Shown: positions 21,636 through 33,716, counted from the stretch's first letter. The stretch is DNA of 64,000 bases from Cyanophora paradoxa (GCA_004431415.1 QPMI01000117.1:62001-126000); one strand, 5' to 3'. A program made the numbers and translations. Notes: generated by a model not told the origin, from the letters alone.

Positions 21636-24600
21636 ATGCGGCCTCAGCTAGCGTTCCTGGTGGTGGCGGTGGCGGCGGCGTGCCTCGTGCTCGTCGCTGC
21701 CGACGACCACCACTTCAACATGAGGGACGAGATCCCGCTCTACGTGAACAAGATCGGCCCATATGCGAACCCGAGCGAAACATATGAGTATTATAGCCTG
21801 CCTTTCTGCAAGCCGGCGCGCATGGAGGCCAAGGACGAAGACTTGGGCGAGGTGCTGGAGGGCGACGCGTTCACCAAGTCGCACTACGACCTTCGCTTCC
21901 GCGGTGCCTGCGCTCAGATATCGCTGCCTGAGCGCCGCTTCCGACGCGCCTCTTTGCAGTCGACGTGCAGTGGCGCCAGCTTTGCAAGCAGACTCTGAAG
22001 CCCGATGACATCCAGCGGTTCCAGGGCGCTATCGATCAGGACTATTACTTTGAGATGTATTACGGTGCGGGAACGCGTCCCTCGCCTGCCCTCCGCTTTC
22101 GCGCCCACTTTGCTAGCTTGAACTGTTGGCCGACACGCGCGCCCCGCGCAGACGACCTTCCCATGTGGGGGCTCATTGGTGAGGTCGAGAAGCGAACGGA
22201 CGAGCACGACAAGGAGCACAAGCGCTACTTCCTCCTGACCCACTTGCACTTCAGCATCGACTACAATAACGACCAGGTGCGACCTGGCGGGCGCGCCGCC
22301 TTTCCCGCAGTTTCTTTCCGCTAGATGCTGCTGCTGCCCTCGTCCCCCGCCCTGCTGCCGGCCCGCGGGCGGAGCTCCGAATCGACCCAACCGCCCGCCC
22401 GCAGATCGTCGAGGTCAGCGTCAGCGCCGACCCCGTCCAGCGCACTGAAATCACGAATCTGGAGGACACTCCGATCGAGTTCTCCTACTCCGTCAAGTGG
22501 ACCGAGTCGACTGTGCACTTCGAGGACCGCATGGATAAGTGCGCTGCGCCCGGCAGCCCTCCCGTGTCCGCGAGCGAGCGACGCGCCGCAGGTACTCGCG
22601 CCAGTCCTTCCTGCCGCAGCATCTGGAGGTCCACTGGTTCTCCATCATCAACTCGTGCATCACCGTGCGCCGTCCGTGCACCGCTCGCGGATCGAATTTG
22701 ATTCTTGCCGACAGGTTCTGCTCCTCACCGGTTTCCTCGGCACCATCCTTATGCGCGTGCTCAAGAACGATTTCATTAAGTACTCCAAGGAGGCCGACGA
22801 GGAGGACGGTTCGTCAGCGGCGCTCTGCCCTGTTCAGCCGCGCGCGCGCACGGCCGCGGCTCACGTGCCCTCGTCGCAGACATCGAGGAGACCGGCTGGA
22901 AGCTCATCCACGGCGATGTCTTCCGCTTCCCGCCCCACAAGAGCCTGTTCGCCGCCCTGCTCGGCGCTGGCACGCAGGTCTGCTCCGCGTCCCTTCCTTC
23001 TGCCGCCCGCCGGCCCGCCCACGCGCGCCGCCCCAGATCTTCTGCCTCACACTGGCTCTCTTCTTCCTGGCGTTGGTCGGCGTCTTCTACCCGTGCGCGG
23101 CGCCCGCCCCGGCCCCGCCAGCCTCGGCCTGAGTCGGGCGGCGCCGCAGGTACAACCGCGGCGCCCTTTACACGGCCATGATCGTTCTGTACGCGCTCAC
23201 GGCCGGCATCTCCGGCTACACCAGCGCCTCCCTCTACAAGAAGGCACGCCAGACTTTGATTCTAGATTCGAAATTTGTTCTTCTCTGACCTGGGCGGGCG
23301 GGGGGTAGATGGACGGCGAGAACTGGGTCCACAACATCCTGCTGAACGCGTTCACGTTCATGGGGCCGATGTTCTTCATGTTCTGCTTCCTGAACACCGT
23401 CGCCTCCGTGCGCCAGGCGACCGTCGCCCTGCCGTTCTCGACCATCCTCCTCATCTTCCTCCTCTGGGCCCTGGGTACGTTCTCTTTCCTTCCTTCCTTC
23501 CTTTTCTCGCTCCCACCCTCTCGTTCGCCGCGCCGACCGCGCCGCCCCCGGCAGTGACCTTCCCGCTCACTGTGCTCGGCGGCATCGCCGGCAAGAACAC
23601 CGCCGCTGCCTTCGACGCGCCCGTCCGGACGAACAAGGCGCGCCCCGCTCCCCTCCGCCCCCCGTCCCCCGCACCCCGCCGCCCTCCTCTGACGTGCGAA
23701 CGTACGTACCCCCCGCAGGTCCCCCGGGAGATCCCGCCGGTGCCGTGGTACCGCTCTGGCCCCGCCCAGATGGTTATGGCCGGTTTCCTTCCCTTCAGGT
23801 GCGCCGCGGCCCGGAGGACGCCCGCGCGGCGGATCGAATCTCAATTTGATCCCGTCTACGCCATCGCCATCCCATTTGAAAATGAATCCTGATTCGATCC
23901 CAGCGCCATTTACATCGAGCTGTACTACATCTTCACGTCCGTGTGGGGCCACCGCGTCTACACCATCTACAGTACGCCCTCTCTCTTGCCCCCCCACCCC
24001 CTCTTCTTCTTCGTTTCCGCGTTCGAGCGCCGCGGCAGGCATCCTCTTCATCGTCTTCATCATCCTGCTGATCGTCACGTCGTTCATCACAATCGCACTG
24101 ACGTACTTCCAGGTGCCGCGCCGCCCTTCGCGCCCCCCCTTTCTCTTCTCTTCTGAGCCGGGAGCGCGCGCGCTCTCAGCTCGCGGTCGAGGACCATCGG
24201 TGGTGGTGGCGCTCGCTCTTCTCCGGCGGGTGCGCGACGCCCCTCCCTCCCTCCCGTCAGCGAGCGAGTGACGGGTCGCCTGATTTGATCGCAGCTCGAC
24301 CGGCATTTTCATCTACGGCTACTGCTTCTACTACTACTTCGCCCGCTCGGACATGAGCGGTTTCCTCCAGGTCCGCCAGCTCGAAGGGAGGGTCGAAGAG
24401 GAGGAGGGTCAGAGCGATAGTTAGTTGGTTAGTGGGCGGCGCGTCCCAAATCTCTAGCCGGCCCTTCGACCTGTCCCCCTGCTGTTTGTCGCCGGGGCGC
24501 TCACGTCGAGCGCTCCCCGTGCAGACGAGCTTCTACTTCGGCTACATGCTGATGATCTGCTACGCATTCTTCATCATGTGCTTGAATTGATTTCCCAGCC

Positions 24601-24722
24601 GCTTTTATTGCGGTGCTTCTCTAGTTCTTAGTGGCTCGTCTCGTCGCAGGCTCGGCTCTATTGGATTCTACTCAGCCCTTGTCTTCGTGCGGCACATCTA
24701 CCGCGCGATCAAATCCGATTAA
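21636..24722 (+). CDS. TM9SF / nonaspanin (EMP70 family) membrane protein
   Basis: The protein has a signal peptide ([20 protein letters not shown]) and then the conserved EMP70 luminal segment ([38 protein letters not shown]). Next come [42 protein letters not shown] and [18 protein letters not shown]. After the cytosolic [14 protein letters not shown] motif there are eight or more hydrophobic segments (for example [33 protein letters not shown]), ending HIYRAIKSD. KxD at the C-terminus is the usual COPI-binding Golgi retention signal of this family. The family functions in sorting and surface delivery of membrane proteins. About 15-18 small exons; early donors are GTGCCT (21904), GTGCGG (22065) and GTGCGA (22276). 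All key family motifs are intact. Confidence 0.9.
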
Positions 24723-25189
24723 GGTGCGCTCGGTGCGGGTCTCCGCGCCGCCAGTCTGCCCGCCGACTCGCTTTGCCGCGCAGCAAATGTAACGTCAACA
24801 GCAACAGCAACAGCACGTAGCTAATTCGGCGCCCGCTCTGCACTTTTTCAAGGCGGGAACGCCGCAGTATCCTTGCCCTGCAAGTATGTATTCGATCGAG
24901 TTCGACTCCCCACTCCCCCTGCACCTCCTTCCGCTTAAGCGTTTCCCTTTTGCTGCTTTCGTATTTTAACCGAAGTGATCGCAACCAAAGTAAGAAGACC
25001 AGTCGCCTTCAGAGAGATTATGACTTGCCGCAAATGCATCAAAAGGGGGCGGGGGAAGAAGAGGGGGGGACTCCGGTTCGAGAGGGCGGTTCGAATCCTG
25101 CTGCATACTATCCTACGCACGCGCTTCTATCCACTGCAAAGGTCTCTCGCGGTCGGGCCGGGCCGCGGCACACCCGGGGCTGCTGCTAG
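24723..25189. other. Intergenic between convergent genes
   Basis: This is the 3' flank shared by the TM9SF gene (plus) and the kinase (minus). A B-box-like GGTTCGAATCC occurs at about 25085-25100, but no A box or cloverleaf can be made, so no tRNA is called. No exon is supported. Confidence 0.5.
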
Positions 25190-28024
25190 CTAGCGCCGGA
25201 CTGGGTTCGTCTGTGTGCGCCCAGGTCGGGTCGGCATGATGTAGTTCGACTGCTCCTCTCGAGCGTAGAAGACGCGGCGGTACACCTGAGAGCGGCCGGC
25301 GCTTCAGCAAAGGGGCGGCGTTGAGGCGGATCGAATTCCGCCGCACCTCGGGGTACGCCTTGATTTCCGCCTGCACATCCGCAGTCGTCTGGCCGACGAG
25401 ACGCGAGTGGAGAACGGATTGGGTGTCGTTCTGCGCGAGGGAAGGGCGTCAGGGAAAGGGAAAGGGGGAACGGCTCGCAGCGCGGAAGGCTGGGGGTACT
25501 GCGCGCCTCCTTGTAGGTGACAGAAATGGTACCCGCCCACTCGTCGGGCCAGGAGCGTGTGGAGAGGCGCAGCAAGAACGTGCCGGAGCTCGACTCGGCG
25601 ATCATGCCCTGGGCCCGCTGCGGAGGGGTACACGCAACCTCAGCGGCCAGGTTTGGGAATGGGCCCTGGTCAAATTCGAACCTGGGTGGTCATGAATGCC
25701 TCGCCCCAGGGTACGTCTCCCGAGATCGGCTCGAAGAGCTGCTTGGTCTGCTTGTAGAGCTGCGCGGCGGGGCAGACCCAGAAGCAGAATGTCCGGAACT
25801 GGTCGGCGCTGTAGCCGTCCGCGTACGGCAGGCCCACTGCACGCCGGCGGGTTAGCTAGCGGCAGGCGGGAGCGGCAAAAGGAGAAGGGGCGCGGCGCAC
25901 CGATGGAGCAGAGCTCCTGGAACTTGAGGTCGTTCAGGTCCGTCATCTCAAAGGCGCGCTCGGCGAGCTTGCGGAGCGACTCGCGCGGCCACGGGCCCTG
26001 CGGCGACGCCGCCCGCAGCTCGGTGAGCGACGCCCGCCAGAAGTCGATGACTGCGCCGACAGAGATTAAGGATGGAGAAGCGGGTACCGAGAAACGCGAG
26101 GCAAGAGGGGAGGGGGGGGGGGAGCGGACCGTCGGGCATGATGGAGACTTGGCGCAGCTCGCGCTCGAGCTGGGGGTCTTGCAGCCTGCGGGGACGAAGG
26201 CGGGTCAGGGGGTACGGCGGTGCGGTGGGGAGGGGTACGGGGCGGCGGGCCCGCACCGGTCGGCGAGGGCGAGAACGAAGGCCTCGAGAGTCTCTCGCGG
26301 CGGGGGCGGGTCGGAAACGACGATACGGTTCGCCATCTGTTCGGGGGGCGGGAGGTCGGGACGGGCACGGGTTAACGGGGAGGGGTACGGGCGCACGTCG
26401 AAGAGGAAGCGCTTGTGCGTGTTGGAGAGGCGTGCGCTCATGTACCCCTCCGCCTCGCGGGACATGTCGGCGGCTGCCGGGCGGGTCCGGCGCGTGAGGG
26501 GAGGGCGGGGGGGCCGGGGGGTACGCGGTTCGCGGGCGCACGCTGGGGCTTGGGGGCGGCGGGCGAGCTTGAGGGGCCGGGCTTGGGGGCGGAGCTGAGC
26601 TGCTCCTCGAGCTTCTTGAGCATCTCGAGGACCTCGCCGGCCGTGAGGCGGCGCTTGAAGTCCTTGTCCCAGCACCGCTCGAAGATCTCGCGCAGGGTCT
26701 CCGGGCACTCATCCGGCACCTGCAGCCTCTCGTCCTTGTCTAGCACCTTCCCCACGATCTGCGCGCCGCTCGGCCGCCGCCCGGGGCGCCGAGGCGCCGG
26801 CGCCGCCCCCGCACCTGCCACGCCTCGCGGCACTCCTTGTAGGGCGTCAACCGCGTGAGGAGCTCCCAGCACACCTGCGGAGGCGGGCGAGCCGCGTGAG
26901 CGGGTGGGGCGCGCGCGGCGCGGGCCGTACCGTAGCGAAGCTGTACATGTCCGCCGCTGGCGTGTACCGCTCGCACTTCATGATCTCGGGCGCTGCCGGC
27001 CGGCGCCAGTGAGCGGCCGGGCGGGCGGGCGAGGCGGGGTTGCGGCCCGGCGACGCACCCATCCAGGGCACGGAGCCGACGGGCGCGTTCAGGCCCGACG
27101 TCGACATCGTGTTGCGGTTCAGCGCCGCCTTCCCGAAGTCGGAGAGCTTCATGACGTAGCCGCCTCCCGCCTTCTTCCGCACGAGGATGTTGCTAGATTT
27201 GATGTCGCGGTGCGTGATTGGCCGCGGCACGCCGCGAACGGTCTGGCTGTGCAAGAACTTGAGGCCTTCGCAGATCTGCCCGCAGTCAGCGGCCACGCGG
27301 CTCGTAAGGCATGCGGCGATCCAGTGCTAACCTCGCGCATGTACCGCACGCGCTCGCGCAGGTCCATCTCGACGCTCTTGTCGTCGATTACGGACTTGAG
27401 CGTGCAGCTCATCAGCTCCTGCGCAGCAGGCGGCGCTCAAGGCGTGCGAGAGCGTCCTTATGTAGAGTTCGCTACACACCATGACGATGCGGTAGGGCGG
27501 CTGGTGCGTGCACGCGCCCTTCAGCTGCACTATCCTCTCATGCCGCAAGTTGTACTGAATTTCGAACTGCGGGCGGGGCGAGCGGTCAGCAGACTATCCC
27601 GGGACAACCTAGCGAAGCGCTATGTGCGTTCGGGGCCGGCGGACCTCCTGCCTGAATTCCTGGGCCTCCGCCGCCGTCCATTCGCTTACAAGCAGCTCTT
27701 TGACAGCGACCTTTTCGTCGAAAAAGCTGCCGCGGGCTTAGATACACGAAGGGATGCTGCAATGACAGTGAGGCGCCCACCGTCCCTCATACACGACACC
27801 GAAAGACCTGACGACGGGATCAGATGCCGCCATTCATCGAAGGGCGGGGCGACGGGGCGCAAACCCGCGACCGAGGACCTTCTTCTTGTTGAGCACGAGC
27901 TGCTCCGGATCTGTGGGCGAGTAGCACTTCAGAACTGGGCGGAGCAGGCCTGCAGGCGATGCGGGCGAGGGCGCGGCGCACCGACTTCGCCCCGGAAGAA
28001 GTGGTCGTTGCTCTTGCTGTCCAT
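25190..28024 (-). CDS. Protein kinase with C-terminal SH2 domain (SHK-like)
   Basis: The start ATG at 28024 gives MDSKSNDHFFRGEV. The kinase domain follows, split over small exons: glycine loop LGRGSFGVVYEGRW (rebuilt across a GTTTGC intron), VAVKELL, LRHERIVQLKGACTH, catalytic loop THRDIKSSNILV, SDFGKAALNRN, APEIMKCERYTPAADMYSFA, VCWELLTRLTPY and a C-lobe CWDKDFKRRLTAGEVLEML. HRDIK/SDFG and the GACTH segment suggest a TKL/Raf-like kinase. A linker leads to an SH2 signature (MIAESSSGTFLLRLST, with the phosphotyrosine-binding Arg in FLLRLS) and a tail ending TQTNPVRR. The kinase-then-SH2 order is that of the Dictyostelium SHK family, so it probably links phosphotyrosine recognition to Ser/Thr or dual-specificity signalling. 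One SH2-internal intron appears to be GC-AG (25506-25431). Confidence 0.8.
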
Positions 28025-28140
28025 GCGAGGGAGGCCGCCGTGTGGCGGGCCCTGTGGCGCGCCCTCCATTGCCTGTACGGGGGCTGGACTTCTTCCCTCC
28101 TGACAGGGTACAGTAGTTCAGTGTCGGGTATAGCAAAAAA
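28025..28140. promoter_or_regulatory. 116-bp divergent promoter region (SHK-like kinase / Pro-rich small protein)
   Basis: The kinase ATG (28024, minus) and the next ATG (28141, plus) face away from each other with 116 bp between. The plus-side sequence just before the ATG is A-rich (AGCAAAAAA). No TATA box is clear. Confidence 0.5.
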
Positions 28141-28699
28141 ATGTCGTGCGGCGCGTCTCCCAACTTCATCGGGCCCATCACCGACAAGGTGAAGGCCGGC
28201 CTCGACTGGTGGAACAAGCCGGAGCCCGTGGCGCCCCCGGCGCCCAAGCCGGTTTACGTTGCGCCCGCGCCGGCCCCGGTTGTCTACACCCCGCCCCCGG
28301 CGCCCACCCCGGCCCCGGTTGAGGTCGCTCCCGACACGTCGGACTTCGGCGTTGGCGGCTCTGCCCCGACCCACCAGGCGGTGAGTGCGGATCTCACCGG
28401 CGATGGTTAACGGAAACTGACCTGGCGGCCGGGGGCAGGAGACCCTCGAGGTTGAGGAGATCCGCTCGTTCCAGGAGGCCGATTTCGCTGTGAGTCAGCC
28501 CGCCCGCAAAGTCCTAGCGCAACCGCGGCAGTTACCGGTTGTGACGTTACATCCGCGAGCCGCCCATTTCGCTTGTTTCGCGACTCTTTCTTACATTTCC
28601 CGCGTTTAGGAGTTCTCGGAGGGCCAGCAGGCTGCCGTCGAGGAGGACTTCGCGGAGATTGCGGAGGTCTTCGCCGACGAGGAGTCTTTCATGCTGTAA
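28141..28699 (+). CDS. Small Pro/Ala-rich protein with acidic C-terminus
   Basis: Three exons fit in frame: 28141-28380, 28439-28489 and 28610-28699, giving 126 residues. The N-terminus is SCGASPNFIGPITDKVKAGL, then a Pro/Val/Ala-rich stretch (VAPAPAPVVYTPPPAPTPAP), and finally an acidic helix-like tail (GQQAAVEEDFAEIAEVFADE) ending ESFML. Both introns start with canonical GTGAGT, unlike the GTRC donors of nearly all neighbours, and the second intron ends in TTTAG rather than CAG. An AATAAA-like word lies in the 3' flank near 28824. No family is recognised. The codon choice (almost only C/G-ending) would suit a well-expressed gene, which is an inference. Confidence 0.75.
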
Positions 28700-29762
28700 G
28701 CGGACCATCGAAGCAGTGCAGCCTTTTTCTTTGCACCTAGCATTAGATGATACGTTTAAAGCTATGAAGCGGCTCGAGCCGCTGGCGAGGGTGTTGCTAT
28801 GTCGGAACTCAGCTCGATGAAGTGAATAAACCTCGCCTTGTACCGTACCTTTGCCATGCCACCATCGCGGCCAGTTGCGTCTTCTTTCCGGGGCCCTCTC
28901 CTGCCTGTCACGCGAGCCGTGAGAGTTGAATCTTCCCATCGGGTTTTCTTGGTCCACTGGCCCGTTTCGGGCTCGAGGCGGGTTCAGGCACCAGGCTGCC
29001 CTTGCCTTCGTGTTTGCGTTCTTTTGCCCTTCCATACACTATCTAGAACGCGGTTAGGCAGCTGTCCGTCTTGGGAACATCCGGGCGCACTTTCTCACCC
29101 TGCACTTCGGCCACCAACCATGGCGCCGAAGGCTAGAGATTTGATCGAGGCTATCGCAGCGAGAGGCGAGCTGCGCGTGCACAGAAGCGATAGACTGATC
29201 CGGAAGTGCACAATCGATCGCGCGGAGTAGAGCCTGTTGTTATAATGATCAAGACAGGTCGATGCTCGCGACCCGGCGATAGTGTCGACGTCTGCCTTGT
29301 TGCGCTTGCAAACTGCAAGGCCTGTACCATTACATCCCCCGCGCGCACCGTCCCGGATCGAACCAGCGCGCGGAAGTTGGCCTGAGAAGATTTGATCCGG
29401 CAGTTCGGCCGTTCATGATCACAAGTCCAGCTGCAGGTGCATGAGGGGATTCTAGCACAAGCTTCCGATCCCGGCGCGGGGCTCCGAAGCTCTAAAAGGC
29501 ACAAAGCATGCCGACGAGCCACGGGCGCACGTCCGGCGCCTGGCTCGCCGGGCCCGCCGCGTTCGTGCTCCCTGTGTGGGCCGGCCGTCCGCATCGCTCA
29601 GCGCTTGTGGTTAGACGTCGACACATTCAATCGTCACCAGCGCTTCCCTGCGCTCCGCGCAGATCGCGAGGTTGTCAGCGCCTGAGCGCACCTGCAGAAG
29701 CAACAGCGAGCGGTGCAGCGGCAGCTGACCACGACCGCGGTGATGGACAGGGTAGCGAGCGC
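28700..29762. other. Intergenic, possible small unresolved exon
   Basis: An ATG in good context at 29120 (CCAACCATGG) opens MAPKARDLIEAIAARGELR, followed by a GT-starting sequence; I cannot find a partner exon with confidence. No domain is seen elsewhere in the stretch, which otherwise looks like 3' flank of the small gene and 5' flank of the decarboxylase. Confidence 0.35.
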
Positions 29763-31631
29763 ATGGATGCCACGCCGATCCTAGACACGCTGTCGCGCTT
29801 CGCGAGGGCGGAACCCCACGCCGCTTTCTACACGCCGGTGCGCCTGGCATCGCGTCCGTCGCCTCTCGCTGCTGCGCTAGGCTTGCACCAGATCTCAGCA
29901 CTCGATCAGGGGCACCGGCGTGGCTGGGAGCTGTCGCCTCGCATCCGGGACGCGTTTGCTGGTGGGGCGGCCGCTGGCGGTGTCTTCCGTTTCGACCTGC
30001 CGGAGCTGGAGGATCTCGACAACCTGTTCGCGCCTGAGGGAGTCATTGCGGAGGCTCAGGAGCTCGCCGCTCGCGCGTTCGGCGCCGAGCGCACGTTCTT
30101 CCTCGTGAACGGGACGACGTGCGGTGCGCCCCCGCCGGAGCGCCTGGATGCGAACGGCGCGCGGGCCCGACGGGCGCGTACGCGCGCAGGAATCGTCGCG
30201 GCGATCCTCGCGACTTGCAGGGAGGGCGACGAGCTCGTGCTCCCGCGAAACGCGCACCAGAGTGCTGTCTTTGGCCTCGTGCAGTCAGGCGCGCGGCCCG
30301 TCTTCGTGCAGCCCGCCTGCGACGACGAGCTCGGCATCGCGCACGTCCCGAGCGCGTCGGAGGTGCGCGCGTCAGCCGCCCCCGCCGCGGCGCAGCCGCA
30401 GCCGGCGCTGACTCGGCGGGCCTCGAGCTCAGGTCGCGCGGGCCCTCGAGGAGCACCCGCGGGCCCGGGCCGTCCTCATCGTCTCCCCCACGTACTTCGG
30501 TGTCTGCGGTGCGGCCCGCGGTGTCCTCAGCGCGCTCGCTCGAACCCGTCTTCAGAATCGAGTCTTCCCCTGCAGCGGACGTGGCGGGCATCGCGGCGGC
30601 GTGCCGCGCGCGCGGCGTGCCGCTGATCGTGGACGAGGCCCACGGGGCGCATTTCGGAGGGCACGAGGCCCTCCCGCCCTCGGCCGTCAGCCAAGGCGCG
30701 GACATCGCCGTCCAGAGCACGCACAAGGCAGGCGCCGCCGTCGTACCCCCCCTAAGCTTCCCACTCGTGATCACTGGGCCGTGCAGGTCCTCACGGCGAT
30801 GACCCAGGCCTCGATGCTGCACCTCGGCAGCTCGTCTAGAGTCGACCCTGGCCTCCTCGCCAAGGTGCCGTATACGTACCCCTCCTCTCCCGAGCCGTGT
30901 ACCCCCCTCATCTAACCTCAACCTCCGCGCAGGCGCTGCAGCTGGTGCAGAGCTCGAGCCCCTCGTACCTCCTCCTTGCCTCGCTGGATGCCGCCCGGCA
31001 CCACTTCGCCTCCCCCGCCGGCCGCGCCTCCCTCGCCCGCGCCGTCGCCCTCGCCCGCCGCATGCGCGAGGGCGCCTCTGCCGTCCCCGGCGCCTCCGTC
31101 CTCGGGCGGGAGCACCTACCCCCCTCCGCCGCGGGCCTTGACGTCACGCGCGTCACCGTGGCCCTACCCCCCGACGCGGCGCTCAGCGGTTTCGAGGCGG
31201 AGGCCGAGCTGAACGGGGCGTGGGGCGTCTTCCCCGAGCTCGCCACGTTCCGTACCCTCACCTTTATCGTGTCCCCCGGAAGCTCCGGGCCGGACATCGA
31301 GCTGGCCCTCTCTGCCCTCCCCGCCGTCTGCCGGCGCGGCCCCTCCCCCCGGCGGCGCTTCCCCGCCCTCCCCCGCTCCCCGCCCAGGCCCGTCCTCACC
31401 CCCCGAGAGGCCTTTTTCTCGGACTGGGAGGCCGTACCCTGGTCCGAGGCCGCCGGCCGCGTCTCCGTCGAGGCGGTGTGCCCGTACCCCCCCGGCGTGC
31501 CCCTGCTCCTGCCCGGAGAGGAGGTGACGGCGGAGGCGGCGGAGGCGGCGCGGGCCGTCGCGGCCCTCGGCGGCCGCATCGCCGGCTGCGCGGACGCCTC
31601 CCTAGCCACCCTCCGCGTCGCCCGGCGATAG
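29763..31631 (+). CDS. Orn/Lys/Arg decarboxylase-family PLP enzyme
   Basis: The family signature is clear: FYTP near the N-terminus, then FRFDLPELEDLDNLFAPEGV, AFGAERTFFLVNGTTCG, GDELVLPRNAHQSAVFGLV, VLIVSPTYFGVC, GVPLIVDEAHGAHFG and the PLP-lysine motif ADIAVQSTHK followed by LTAMTQASMLHLG. This is the fold-type I (aspartate aminotransferase-like) group that includes bacterial and plastid arginine, lysine and ornithine decarboxylases, so a role in polyamine synthesis is likely; substrate cannot be read from sequence. Exons: 29763-30123, 30188-30362, 30433-30508, about 30581-30727, then 30787 onward to the stop at 31631. Donors are GTGCGC, GTGCGC and GTGCGG. The intron just after the catalytic lysine either uses a GC donor (AAG then GCAGGC, 30728) or a GTACCCC donor at 30743, which would insert five residues after the lysine. 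Confidence 0.85.
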
Positions 31632-31882
31632 CGCTCGAACGCTGGCGTTGTCCCAAAAGTTTGTAGTATGCATTCGCTCGGTGACAGAAGGACAGGGAAA
31701 CAGGCGGGGTGAGGGGACGCATTTGCAAGCAGGCGAGGCAAACAGGCGGGGATTGTAGCAAGGCATTTGCAAGCCGGGCGGCGGAGACGAGGCGTCGGTC
31801 GAGAAGAGCCCGCGGAGGCGTCGTGGACCTGAGCGCGGGACTAGTTAGCGGTCGGACGAGGCGGCAAGAGGAGATGCGAATC
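31632..31882. other. Intergenic
   Basis: This short spacer contains a direct repeat of GCATTTGCAAGC (about 31720 and 31763). No exon is supported. Confidence 0.5.
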
Positions 31883-33131
31883 TATGTCAGCCCTCCTAAC
31901 ATCCCTCAGCCTTGCCTTTCTTCTGCAGGCGTCGCATGCCGCGAATTCCCGCGTCAAGCAGCGCAACGGCGACAGGATCGCCGCTGGTCGCGACGCGGGT
32001 TCCGGCTTCGCGCTCTAGATTACCAGAATTGCTTTCGATCCTCGAGACGGCAGGGCAGGTGGGCGGCGGTGCTGGCAGGCGCGCACCAGGTAAGTGATGC
32101 GATCCGCTCCGCGCTGTGTTTGGAGCGAGTACAAGCAGCTTGTCGCGGATGCGAGCGGGCCGGGTGCCGAGAAAGGTCCTTCGAGATGCAGCCTGCAGGC
32201 TTTGTCTGGGGCCTGTACCCGGGCCGCATTGCTAGTCGACGCGAGAACACGTCGGATCGCCACTAGCTTTCTCCGCTTCCCAGACGACCCACGCCCCGGC
32301 GGTCGGTTTTCGGCTACTTTCTCGCCGCCCAGGCCATACACAGGCAGCCAAGATGGGCTGTTGTTCGAGTCATCCGTGTTCTCGCCAAGGATGCACGAAT
32401 GAAAGATATAAAGATGGCCTCTGTCACCACCATCACACGGTGCTAACTTTGCTTTTTCGGTTGGCCTGTGGCGCAGCCTGAGCTGACCCGCACGCGCACA
32501 GGAGGCGAAGAACGCGCGGCGTGCCATGCCGCCGGGTCCAATGATGGCGCCGATGGGCGCCGCGCCGATGATGGCTGCAGGCCAGGCGCAGGGTGCGCAG
32601 ATGTTGGCCGACGCCAGGCCGCGCCAGCCGGGCGCTCAGTCCTATAACCGAACCTATGCTGCTCTATCTAACTGACCCAGGATTCCTATTACTGAGCGCG
32701 TTGCCTCTTAACTGATTGCTTGCGCAGCTGCGTGCCCCCGCTGCATGCAAGTGCTAGGTGCGGCGCTCCGCCCCTGCGGCACGCCGGCCACCCCTTCTAA
32801 CTGGGCGCGGCGTCCCAGCTTTCCCGCCCGGAGTCCCCAGCGTCGCGTGCAGATGCGGCCAAGTGTTCGCCCCGCCTCCGATGGCTGCAGGTCCGCGCTC
32901 GCACGCGCGCTCCGCACGGCTTTCTGCTGCCAGGCTCACGTGCGCCCGGGGCAGGAGTTCCGATGATGCAGGGCCCCATGTACGTTCAGGGCGGGTACCG
33001 GCGGGACGACGGACCGGGCTTCGGGACGGGACTGGTGGGCGGCCTCGTCGGCGGCATGGTTCTCGGGTCGATGATGGACATGGGCGACGGCTTCGGCGGT
33101 GCGCGGCTCCCGCTTGGCGCTGAGCGCCGAT
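31883..33131 (+). CDS. Small secreted Met/Gly-rich protein with glycine zipper
   Basis: The ATG at 31883 opens a good signal peptide (MSALLTSLSLAFLLQASHA) followed by ANSRVKQRNGDRIAA. A middle exon near 32502-32602 encodes EAKNARRAMPPGPMMAPMGA and AAPMMAAGQAQ. The last exon (about 32954-33131) encodes PMMQGPMYVQGGYRRDD and a glycine-zipper segment (GFGTGLVGGLVGGMVLGSMM), ending ERR before TAA. The exon 1 to exon 2 junction is not certain; the last junction (CAGG then GTGCGC) is in frame. Met/Pro/Gly repeats followed by a glycine zipper suggest a small membrane-associated or self-assembling secretory protein. No named family is recognised. Confidence 0.6.
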
Positions 33132-33716
33132 AAACTTTGAATACTTAATCTAGAGCCGATAGAATCCCCTGCCGGCTGCTAGAGCCTCCCGCCTGCCGCC
33201 TCTAGATCTTGAGCCTTAGCCGTCGGACGTCGGCTGAACTGAGCGCAGACGGCGGCTTCGACGGCGGCTTCGACTGAGCTTCTGGCCTCCAGTTTGTTTC
33301 TCAGAGTCCGAGCGGCGGGCCTCTAGAGTCTAGATCTAGCTCCGAGGCCCACTGCCTACTTACGGCATAATATTCTCAGGCAGCTTTGCGCGTGCGCAGC
33401 CTACGCTGGGCTCCCGTGGGCCCTTTGTATAATAGATTGTAATGCAGTGCTCGCATTAGTATCGCATGCGCGCATCGCCGCGGCCCGCCCCCGGACGTCG
33501 ATCTACTAGTATCGGTCGTCGATCTACGCGGCGCCGGCCGTCGCTGCGGCCAGGCGCCGGCCGGCGCTCGGTACTCACCTCTAGCCCTAGCTATCGATAT
33601 CGACAGGTCTAGACGGCTGGCGCGCCGCGGCGAGCTTCGAAGGTTGTCGAACTCTAGCAGGCGTACCCCGGCTGGGCGAGGAACCAGCTCGGCCGATCCC
33701 ACGTACGCTCGCGGCC
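33132..33716. other. Intergenic
   Basis: The flank contains repeated CTAGATCT/TCTAGA words (33200, 33330, 33610) and GACGGCGGCTTCGA direct repeats near 33250. An ATAAA word overlaps the stop codon of the upstream gene. No exon is supported. Confidence 0.5.

Noticed and set aside
25060-25110. Possible tRNA from GGTTCGAATCC near 25090
   Set aside because: No A box at the right distance and no acceptor stem can be drawn.
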